From NCBI GenBank assembly GCA_900088475.1, contig FLMG01002030.1, positions 1-17,370 on the forward strand: a stretch of 17,370 nucleotides of DNA. Direction: 5' to 3'. Shown here in pieces: positions 1 to 8,397 of this stretch (position 1 is the first letter of the stretch; every line of letters starts with the position of its first letter). Source of the stretch: Hyphochytrium catenoides. Taxonomy: Eukaryota > Sar > Hyphochytriomycetes > Hyphochytriales > Hyphochytriaceae. The notes beneath the pieces were generated by a model. That model was given only the letters and a program-made list of their open reading frames with translations, had not been told where the DNA came from and ran no database searches. Both the position numbers and the translations under genes were made by a program.

Positions 1-22
1 GAGAGAGAGAGAGAGAGAGAGA
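1..22. repeat. (GA)n microsatellite at left edge
   Basis: The window opens with 11 uninterrupted GA units. Purine-rich sequence (GAGAGA, AGGGAG) continues more loosely to about position 90. It lies 250 bp upstream of the ARP6 start codon, so it may be part of that gene's promoter or 5' leader. The repeat may extend beyond the window. Confidence 0.9.
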
Positions 23-269
23 AAAAGGACCTGGGGGAGAGACAGAGCTACTGTAGTAAAAGAGAACGGAGAGAGAGAGAAGGGAGCAAGAGTATGAATT
101 TTAAGGTGAGAGGAACGGACGCATCGGCAGAAGGCACAAGAGTCCGACAGCGAGAGAGCGTGAGCACGAGCGAGTAAAGGGACTGATAATTATCCGAAAG
201 ACCTGACTTGGTCCTCCGCTGCTCTGCGACTGGGCCTGGACCTTCCTTCCCCTTGCAAGCGCAAGATAG

Positions 270-3200
270 ATGCCGGGCGGCGCTGCGTCTGCCTCCAACA
301 AGGCGAAGAAAGGCCAGCTCTCAGGTCCAGACTCGTCTCCTTCTTCGTTTTCTTCGTCTCTCCCTTCCTTCTCCTCTCCTGCGGTCACCGTGGTGCTGGA
401 CAATGGCGCTGGAACAGCAAAGATTGGCTTTGGAGGAGAGAAGGAGCCTCGAATGGTGGTCCCGAACTGCACAGCCCGGCTGAAGCATCAAGCTCAGGTC
501 CTAGTCGCTGATGATATCGTCTCCAAGGTCAAAGGTAAGGCATTCTCTCTCTCGCTCTCTCTCTTTTCCCGTTGCGTGCTCTGCTGCTTGGAATGGCTGC
601 CCATAGCTTGAGAAGCAGCTCCTCTCTCTAAGGCTATCCACTCTTGTGACGGCTTCTCTCCTCTTTATGTTTCGGCAGTGGTTTGGTCTGTCTCTCGAGC
701 TCTAGCTTCAGACTCTCAGAGCTGCTTCTGCTGTAGACTCTTCCCAGCTGCAACTCACTCGCCCATTTGAGAGGTAAGCCGCGGGCGGGACCGTACCAGC
801 CAGGCCAAGGGCTAGACTTCTCTTCATTCTCTCTCTTTGTCCCTCTCTTTCTCTCTCTGGCACACAGCACATTCCTTTCTTTACTTTCCGTGCCTTTATA
901 GCCCACGGTCTCTTACTCTCTCTTCAGTTCCTCTCTCTTTTATCACTACCGGTCGATCTAACCTTCTTGCAACTCTGCTTGTGTCAGAGGACATCTGACC
1001 AATTGGAACTGCGAGAGAGATGTTTGGGACAGACTATTCGGTCCTCAGGTAGACAAATACTCTAAAACGAAAGAGAGGGAGGAAAATAAAGAAAGAGAGA
1101 GAGAGAGAGAGGAAGAGGGGAGAGAGTATAGAGAAGGCAGGTATTGGCGTGCTAACACTGCTCTGCAGGGAATCAACATCGACCCTCGAGCTTCTTCTCT
1201 ATTGCTCACGGCTCCCGTCTGCTCTCCTGAGCTCTTGATGGTCAGTGTCTCTCAAACTATTGCAGATAGAATTAGTGCTCTCTTGCTCTGATTGTCGTAT
1301 GCTTCTTTCGCCTCTCTCTTCCGTTTTTTCTATCTCCCCTCTTGCCAAGCTTCACCTTCTGCTTAAGTCCTTACGTCTGTCGCCCATAGTTCCGTTCTGT
1401 TGCCCGATCCCTGATGGTACTCCTCGCTCACATCATTCTCCCACTTTTTTGTTCTCCTTGACTATCTTCCTCTCCTTCTCGCTCTCTCACCTTTCATCCG
1501 CATTTCTCTCTCTTACTCATTCTGCCTCTCTCTCTCTCCTTCGGAATCTTTCATCACTCTTCTCATCCGAGCAGCAAGACATGTATGAGGTTGTGTTCGA
1601 AGAGTACGGCTTCCACTCAGCTCTCTTCTGTCCCAGTGCCAGGCTCGTCACGCAGCACCTCAAAGACCTCAAACATCCAAGTGGAGGCTCTTCCCTGCGT
1701 CTGGTACGTCGCGATCTTCTCTCCTTTCCTTTCCGCCAGCTCACGACTCCTTCATCTTCAGCCAAATCACTGAGCAGAACTCTTCTTTTACGTGGTCTTC
1801 CTCTTCTGTGTCCGTATTTTTGTCTCTTTCTTTGGCTCATATGACTCTGACCACCGCTCGCTATACCTTGTTCCTCGTTTCTCACTTCTCCTCCTCTCTT
1901 CCACACCTCAGGTGGTAGAATCTGGCTTCTCCTTCACGCATATCCTCCCGATGTTAGGAGACAAGCTCCTGATGCCAGGGGTTAGGCGACTAGATGTAGG
2001 CGGGAAGCTTCTCACTAATTATCTGAAGGAGGTGAGCCGAGCCCTGATTCAATGTCTCTGTCTTTCTCTCTCTCCGGTGCCCGCGCTCAGTCCTTTGTGT
2101 CTCGTCGCTCCTCTCTGGCCTTGTCTCTATTTGTCTGTCTCGTCACTCCTCTTCTTCGCCGCCATGCGTTCCACTTCCGCTGGTCCTCCTTCTCTCTCTT
2201 CATGTTCTCTTGCTTGTCCTTCATCTTCCTGAATGGTTCGGTCTCCACCCTCCGTGCAATTAGGTGGTGTCATACCGACAGTGGAACATGATGGACGAGA
2301 CCTTGCTCATGAATCAGGTGAAGGAGGACCTTTGCTACGTCTCTCTAGACTACCTGGGAGACTTGCAGAAGAGTCAAGAGAAGAAGAGAAGAAGAAATGC
2401 GCAGAGCAACGATGAGTCCCAATTGTTGCGGCACTGGGTCCTACCGGACTACGTGCATAACTCTCGAGGCTATGTTCTAGAGCAGAGAGAGGCAGTCGAC
2501 GGAGAGAACGACATGCAAGTACTTACGATGGGCATAGAGAGAATCGCTGTTCCAGGTAGGATGCCTATTATCTGAACTATCTCTGGACTTTTTGGCGGAG
2601 GGGATGGCGTCGTTTCTGCTCTCTTTCTCTCCTTTTCCAAGAACTTCTCATCCTTGCTCTCTTCCTCTATGTCCTAATTTGTCCTGAAGATTTTACAACC
2701 TCCGAGAAGGACTATAAACCTTCATTCTTGTATGTGCGACTCGGTGAACCCTATCTTTCCTCTGTCTTTCCCTAGCTATCTCTCGCGGTCTCACTTTCTC
2801 GGTCTCCTCGAAGAGCCCGAGTGCATACTTCTAGGGCTTCTCTTCATTGCATATCATCCCGTAAAGAGTTTCGCTATTTATCTCTGTCTCACTGCTGCCC
2901 TGCTATGGACCTGTTCAGAGGTGTTGTTCCATCCATCGGACATTGGTCTCAACCAGGCCGGGCTTCCAGAGGCCATAGTGCAAGCAGTCAGTGCCCTGCC
3001 CGCAGCTTACCACACTCTACTTTATAGCAACATCGTGCTAACCGGAGGGAACGTTAAGATGTCAAACTTTAGGCAGAGATTGGAGAAGGTAAAATACAAA
3101 GAACAGACACTGTTACTATCAGTTACCTGAGGGCTGCCAAACTCAACTGTGCGTGACTCCTTGGCGTCGTAGAAGAAACAGCACTATGATGCCTTCTACT

Positions 3201-3498
3201 ACTTCTTGAAGGTCATCTCACGCTGTGCTTACAGTTCACTATCGATCACCGAATTCCGTCTTCATGCCCCTGTCTTTCAGTCTTGATAGCTAACGCGCCT
3301 CCTTTCTCGTGGCAGGACCTCCGGCCGCTGGTCCCTTCGGAGTACGAAGTAGGCGTTTTTGAGGTGGATGACCCCAATCTGGCTCCATGGAAAGGCGGGT
3401 CATCTCTCTCCGTACTTCCCGACTTTCACTCCCAGACCATCGGACTGCAGCAGTATAGAGAAGGCGGGTTTGACTACTGCTATGCCAGATGGCCCTAG
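270..3498 (+). CDS. ARP6: Actin-related protein 6 (ARP6), 9 exons
   Basis: ARP6 is a nuclear actin-fold protein. In known systems it is a core subunit of the SWR1/SRCAP remodeller, which deposits histone H2A.Z. Rebuilt exons are 270-534, 737-773, 988-1048, 1169-1240, 1575-1703, 1912-2031, 2264-2555, 2919-3088 and 3316-3498. They keep phase throughout and give 442 aa (human ARP6 is 396). Visible landmarks are the phosphate-1 loop [12 protein letters not shown] (about residues 43-54), [25 protein letters not shown], phosphate-2 [44 protein letters not shown] and the adenosine loop LTGGN (about 366-370). SFTH after the second phosphate loop and SYRQ..MDET are typical of ARP6 rather than conventional actin. 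About 40 Ser/Pro-rich residues precede the actin fold, so the start at 270 is likely but not proven. Exon 2 is only 37 nt, and the donor of intron 4 is a weak GTCAGT. Introns are pyrimidine-rich. The downstream neighbour MCM9 is convergent. Confidence 0.93.
541..720 (+). repeat. CT-rich pyrimidine tract in ARP6 intron 1
   Basis: Most of ARP6 intron 1 (535-736) is interrupted CT repeat on the coding strand, for example CTCTCTCTCGCTCTCTCTC at 544. Similar tracts fill intron 2 (about 825-945) and much of introns 4, 5 and 6. They are much longer than an ordinary polypyrimidine tract before an acceptor. Confidence 0.7.
1068..1129 (+). repeat. GA-rich tract in ARP6 intron 3
   Basis: This is an almost pure purine run, including (GA)n at about 1094-1111, inside ARP6 intron 3 (1049-1168). 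Its strand bias is opposite to the CT-rich tracts of the neighbouring introns, so the pre-mRNA could form CU/GA duplexes between introns. Confidence 0.75.
1241..1574 (+). other. ARP6 intron 4, pyrimidine-rich
   Basis: This 334-nt intron is dominated by C and T. It happens to be open in one frame into the next exon, which is a low-complexity Ser/Leu reading and not evidence of coding. The donor is GTCAGT. The acceptor is placed after GAGCAG at 1574 because this joins LLM directly to [13 protein letters not shown]; an acceptor 3 nt earlier would add one Gln. I see no RNA gene in it. Confidence 0.6.
2556..2918 (+). other. ARP6 intron 7, the longest in the gene
   Basis: This 363-nt intron interrupts the [13 protein letters not shown] segment in phase 1. 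It starts with GTAGGA and ends at CTGTTCAG. It is pyrimidine-rich, with stop codons in all sense frames when read from the upstream exon. I looked for C/D-box pairs and other RNA signatures and saw none. Confidence 0.6.
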
Positions 3499-4204
3499 TA
3501 CATCGTTGGGCCATTTCTGTAGACCCGCAATATCTTGAGGTGGCCTAGGACAACCAAAACCCTATCCTCTCGACCTCATGTTGAAAAGGATCTCCTCTCG
3601 CGTTCTTCGTGGCCGTTTGACGGCTGGTGTACCTCCACCTTCCTGCTGACTGGCATCTTGGGCAGACCTGGTTTCTCCTCTAAAAGGTCCTGGTCGTGCC
3701 CAACCTAAGGTTTGAAGACCAAGTTGTCACTATGACGGCAAAGTAAAGGGTCAGGGAGGGACAATCACCTGAGTCCACCCTCTCGTTGCGTGAAAGTCTG
3801 GAAGAGGCCCCACTGAGTTGTGAGAGGGAACTCTGAGAGTGATTCGAAGGCTGATAATGGGAAGGCCCTTGTGAAGACTGTACAAATCCGTTCGCTCTTT
3901 CGTTCTCTTTCTCTCTTTGAGAGAACGGTGGGTTGGGACCTTGAGAAGGGGGAGGAAAGGATGGCCCTCCCCTCCTAGTTGACAGCTCCCTGTAGAGAAG
4001 AAGAGTTAGCGGTCTATCTACTATCTACTGTGGGCTCCAGCCCTACAAACTACGTTCCTTGTATTCATATTCTCCAGTAATCCAGTACCTATCAGTCTAA
4101 AAGTAACCCCGTTCGAACTTCAGGTCAAGTCCTACACCGACCGCCGTTCCTCTACTGTCTCTCCCACATGTGGTCGCCCTAGCATTAAACAATCACCAAT
4201 TCCG
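3499..4204. other. Convergent spacer between ARP6 and MCM9
   Basis: About 700 bp lie between the stop codons of two convergent genes. It must hold both 3' UTRs, but I see no AATAAA in the expected position for either one. An ATTAAA-like motif lies near 4185 on the + strand. A CT-rich run occurs at about 3893-3920. No convincing ORF or RNA gene is visible. Short minus-strand exons extending MCM9 cannot be excluded, because a possible donor (AG|GTCAGT) sits near the end of its last exon. Confidence 0.5.
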
Positions 4205-7200
4205 TCAACGCACTTCCTTGGGCACTGACCTCAAACGTAGCTCTTTGAGCACGATATCTTCTTGGATGTAATAATCTGTATCAGGATCATCCACGAAGTC
4301 TGAATGGAGAATGGAGTCGATATTCAACATGGAAGAAGACGAGACAGACGCCTCCATCAGCGTCACAGCAACAACAGCATCCTGCACTCCCGCTTCCCTC
4401 CGGCACATGAGCCTCGCATGGGCCTGAGAACAGCCAGGAGAAGTCATACAAGCCGAAATAGATAGAATATCAATTTTTGCACTTGCTCACAATCGGAACC
4501 GGAGTAGAAGAGAGAGAAGGTATAAGCGAGGCGCTGACAACCGCATCATAAGAAGGTTAGACATATATCCCCTATAGAGGCAATATCTACAATAAACACA
4601 AGTTGAGCTGCATGATCAGACAAGCCTCTAACCTGTGCTACTCTAACTGTGCTCTCGAGGAGACGAATAGTGGTTCGAGCACTATTTCTTTGGTCACTTT
4701 GACGCTAACAGGTTTAGGTATGTCAGGGAGACCAGGATGGCGACATAAGTAATGCTGGCAAGAGTCAATTAAGATCAGACAGGGGCTACCTGTAATTGAT
4801 AATACTTGCTCAATATCTGCTGGGCAGCAGAACTTAAGGTGGGCTGGAACTCTTCCTAATGTGAGTTAGCAGAGATGGATTAGTCGAAAAGCGTGTCGAC
4901 CAGAGAATGGGACGAGCAGACCTTAACCCAATAAATATAGGCTTGTAACTTTGACAGGGACCAAGGCTCCTCTCTATCTGCTCTTGAGACTTTGAAGATC
5001 AACAATCCAGTTAGATGGTTACACTTAGATGGAGCGGATGTAGAGTTTGTCTACCTTGGCTCGCCATCTGCGATAGAGGCGATGGCTTTGACGTTTGTTC
5101 TAAGATAAAAGAAGAAACCACATTGTCCCACTATAAGTAAGCGAAGCAATGATAGTCAATCGAGCGGACGTTAGACTATCCTTCCCAGATTGCGTTTTCG
5201 TGTATAACTTTCCTACCGTGGGATTCACAGTGTCTAGTAGCACCAGAACTATGTCGAAGCGACTGTAGGGACCGGGAGAGAGCAAAGCAAGATTGTGTCA
5301 AGATTGGCGCTTCCACAACCTTCAGGACTTAGGGAAGAGGACCGAAGGAACGTCCTCGAATATGTCGAAAGAGAGCCAGGCTCTTACCTCAGTAGTGGGC
5401 TGGCTATCGCTGTGTTCACAGAGACATCAGCGTCCAAGTCATACTTACCCTTCGGATTCGTGGTGGCAATAATTGTAGTACGAGCATTTAGCTTGCAGAC
5501 AAGACCTGCTTTAGCTACACTCAGAGTTTGCTGCTCCATCGCCTCGTGAATGGTGCTGCGATCATGCTCTCTGATACTATTGAACTCGTCAATGCAGCAG
5601 ACTCCCCTACATCATTATAATAGGCGAAAAACGAGTTGGAGGATGGGGGTCAGTATTTGAAGTAGAACGCAAAGCCCTTTCTCGTCAATCTGTTACCTAT
5701 CAGCAAGAACCAAAGCTCCAGCCTCCAGCATCCATTCTCCACTGTCCTTTACCGCCGTACAGGTCAATCCAGCACTGTGAAAGAAAAGAGTTTAGGTTGC
5801 CAACAAAGTACTTTATGATGCACAGTGAGCTTATGACTACTGCTTCAAGAGGGTCTCACCTGGTGGTGCCAACTCCTGTTGTCAGCACTGACCGAGGACT
5901 GACTTGAGCAGCAAACCTCAGAAACTGCGATTTTCCTAGGGGATTCGAAAGCGCGAGGAGAGCGGAAGAGAAACCGTGAACGAAGCTCAGTGTCCAAGCC
6001 TGTCTTCTACCAGCCTATACCTGTGCCAGGATCTCCAATAATGAGCAAATGCGGCTGGGCTCTCACTTTCATCCCACTGCTGTCGGAATAACCGCAGCCC
6101 CCAATCAACGTCAAAGTCACAGCCAGCTTGACCTGGAACATAAGCAACAGCCCATAACTAACAACGCGAAGCTAGTGAAAGATACTCAAAAAGAAAAGGC
6201 TAACTTGTGCAGAACTAGAAGAGGCAAAGTGACCGGGATCTACCATGAACAAGCCGTAAATCTGCGGACAAACGCTGGAAAGAATATGGTTCCTTCCCAG
6301 AAGAGGATTGCTCTCCATCCTTCGCCAAAACTGCTCAAAGTCGTGTCTGAGCTCTGCAAAGGCAGAGAAGTATGGATAGAGTCGGAGGGTAGGCAGGTAG
6401 CAGAGTATATTCCTGTTTACCGTCCGTGATGTTTGCTTGAGTCTTCGTGTTCTTGTTGATTCTGATGCTGTTGGCTAATAGGATGGACTCTAGCTCGCAC
6501 CTAACATCCCTATATGACGGCTTCCAACGGCGGAGCAAGATGCCCGAGATGACGACATCATCCCCAGCCTACGGTCAGGCACAAGTAGATTAGTCTGCAG
6601 TTCGGCGGGCCTAAAAGTGGATCCTTTCTCAGCAGAGGCTGATTTGAGGTACCTTGACCGAGTCCACCAGGTCATTTTGGAGGACTACCACAACACTACG
6701 AGGAATAGACCCGACCGTCAATTTCTGCACTTGTTCCTGAATCTTAATCTCCTGATAGTCGCTTGTCACAGTGGAGCCCTGTCGTGCATTAGCGTTTAAA
6801 GCGTGCCATTCGTCCGTTGGAGATGAAGTCATGTTCGGAAATACCTCTACAAATTGAAAGCTAGTGGATTTGCACTTGCTGCTGCCAGCGGAAGAGGGAC
6901 AGGCTCTCTGCAGAACGTTAGGACGAGGACAGCAATGGGAAAGTGAGCCTCAAGTGGCGCTAACATCTTTTTATGGGAGCAGTGATAGACAGAATGGACG
7001 TGCACTTACCGGAACTTCCATTAGATTTCCTTGCTCGACGTCAGAGAACACCTTGAAACGGAATCCGCACTTAGAGTTGGTGCACTCGTACTCCTTCTCT
7101 GCTTCAAGCATCTTAATCTGTAAGGTGCGACAGCCAGTCATTGACAATTCGAATGGAGTCACCTCCAGCAAACAATGCGAGACCGTACCATCCCAGTCCG

Positions 7201-7713
7201 AATGACCGTCCCCGAGATCTGCAAGAGCCTGTTTACATCGGACGACCGGATGCTGCTGATGTTCGGCTTCGTGACCTCTTCCACGGGAGGTAAATAGATA
7301 AGGCGGGCATGAACATTGGGTTTCAGGGTAAAGGTTGCATGCCCGTTTGATGCTAGAGGTCCGGCATCCTGCTGCTTTTTCGGTAGTATCTTTTGTTGCA
7401 CCACTCGAATGGCGTCATTAAAGAGTGGAAAGAGCGTTGCCGGATGTGTCAGAAGCAACGTACCCAGTGCCATGTTGGCTTCGATGAGTATTTGCGCGCT
7501 GCCACATAGGAAGCTGGTCAGCTAATTGCTATAGAATATCATCCTAAGCACTTACTCTATATCCATAGCATGATGCTCATGTTCCCCAGGTGCCTCTAAC
7601 AGACTCTCAACCGAGATGCAATAGTATTCTTCGATAAACTTTGCGAAAGCCAGGACGTATTCTCCAGGCTGAATGCTGTCGACGTCGTTCAATCCTTCAC
7701 CTTGGCTACCCAT
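4205..7713 (-). CDS. MCM9: DNA helicase MCM9, 16 exons
   Basis: MCM9 is an MCM-family AAA+ helicase that partners MCM8 in homologous recombination and interstrand crosslink repair in known systems. Exons in coding order: 7713-7556, 7498-7189, 7117-7010, 6907-6653, 6568-6421, 6353-6244, 6132-6021, 5935-5860, 5774-5697, 5606-5388, 5262-5217, 5130-5055, 4977-4922, 4855-4790, 4704-4633 and 4423-4205. All phases agree and give 702 aa. Visible parts are a zinc-binding set (C168, C173, C195, C204), [10 protein letters not shown] and VGSIPRS (OB region), Walker A GDPGTGKS (396-403), Walker B CCIDEFN (455-461), [13 protein letters not shown], sensor 1 TTNPKG (500-505), arginine finger SRFD (525-528), [10 protein letters not shown], and an AHARLM winged-helix-like end. 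MCM9 fits better than MCM8 or MCM2-7 because of [27 protein letters not shown] and the CxxxxC spacing. The protein stops soon after the MCM core; the long C-terminal tail of animal MCM9 is absent. The donor after exon 13 (GTCTGC) is unusual, and GTTAAG six nt upstream is an alternative. The ATG context (AACCATGG) is good. Confidence 0.93.
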
Positions 7714-8129
7714 GGTTCCGGCAAGAGGAGCGGTACTGACGTGTATCTTTGAGACGAGCGTACACGTCTACAGAGGTTGACTACGACTGCATCAAAGTCC
7801 AGCTGTCATGGATCTTTCTCAGCTACCCTTCCCTCCGACCGCCCCTTGAACCTTCACATCCCATTCTCCCTTCTAGACAACTGCAAACTGCCGAGTAATA
7901 AGGGTGGATACCCATCTTATCGTCCTTTCAGACCATCTTCCTGTCCACAGCCATTATGACGCATTAATCTTGGCCCAAGACTGAATCTCTAGGAACTATT
8001 TACTTCTTGATTAATAAGACAGAATGGACATCTCTTTGATACTTTGCTGTAAGCTCTTTGCTCTTTTGCCCACAGTTCGCGCATTTTATTTCGGAGTTCC
8101 CGCAATTTCTAATTTGGCGCCAACTCAAA
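7714..8129. promoter_or_regulatory. MCM9 upstream region
   Basis: About 415 bp lie between the MCM9 start (minus strand) and a doubtful small + strand ORF. The part nearest MCM9 has no obvious TATA box. The far part (8076-8123) holds the E2F-like elements listed separately. Short open frames on the + strand (7777-7959) read as low-complexity Ser/Pro and match nothing I recognise. Confidence 0.45.
8076..8123. promoter_or_regulatory. Cluster of E2F/DP-like sites
   Basis: Three elements lie within 48 bp: TTCGCGC (8076-8082), TTCCCGC (8097-8103) and TTTGGCGCCAA (8113-8123). The last contains the 10-bp palindrome TTGGCGCCAA and matches the E2F consensus TTTSSCGC. E2F/DP factors control MCM and other S-phase genes in animals and plants. 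MCM9 lies about 360 bp away on the minus strand, and a small + strand ORF starts 7 bp downstream. The motif matches are seen directly; the regulatory role is inferred. Confidence 0.45.
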
Positions 8130-8348
8130 ATGGCGTTAGCGGCTACTACGAGTGAAAGATGCCCGTTAACGGACAGCAACGGAGGAAAATTCGTCTTTAT
8201 GACTGTCCGATTTGGACGGAGGGATAGAGGAGGGAGGCCTAATGGAGATGATAAGATGATAAGGCATCAAATATTGGGCGAAGACAGGGACGGTGAATGG
8301 TACCAGCAAGGAGGGAAGGCTGAGATTTGGTTACAGGTAGTGGTCTGA
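8130..8348 (+). CDS. Doubtful small ORF, 72 aa, no known family
   Basis: This ORF begins at an ATG next to the E2F-like cluster and encodes 72 residues, including GGKFVFMTVRFGRRDRGGR and ending in AEIWLQVVV. I do not recognise it and see no membrane segment or catalytic motif. The open frame extends upstream to 8058. In its favour, two overlapping AATAAA signals (8382-8391) follow the stop at about 35 bp, and the other strand is spacer here. Against it, the length is within what chance allows and no spliced upstream exons could be identified. If real, it would be divergent to MCM9 and convergent to the BUD22-like gene, only 49 bp from that gene's stop. Confidence 0.22.
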   Translation: MALAATTSERCPLTDSNGGKFVFMTVRFGRRDRGGRPNGDDKMIRHQILGEDRDGEWYQQGGKAEIWLQVVV

Positions 8349-8381
8349 TGAGTAGGGTAATATTATCGTCAACGCCGAAAG

Positions 8382-8391
8382 AATAAATAAA
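8382..8391 (+). terminator. Overlapping AATAAA poly(A) signals
   Basis: AATAAATAAA contains two overlapping canonical polyadenylation hexamers on the + strand, followed by GGTTTTTTA. They sit 34 nt after the stop of the doubtful small ORF at 8130-8348 and only 7 nt from the stop of the minus-strand BUD22-like gene. Confidence 0.35.
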
Positions 8392-8397
8392 GGTTTT

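Noticed and set aside
1245-1844. 199-aa forward ORF across ARP6 intron 4 and exon 5
   Set aside because: Only 1575-1703 is conserved; the rest is Leu/Ser-rich translation of pyrimidine-rich introns.
4110-4130. GTTCGAACTT resembling a tRNA T-loop / B box
   Set aside because: No acceptor or D-arm partner at the correct distance on either strand.
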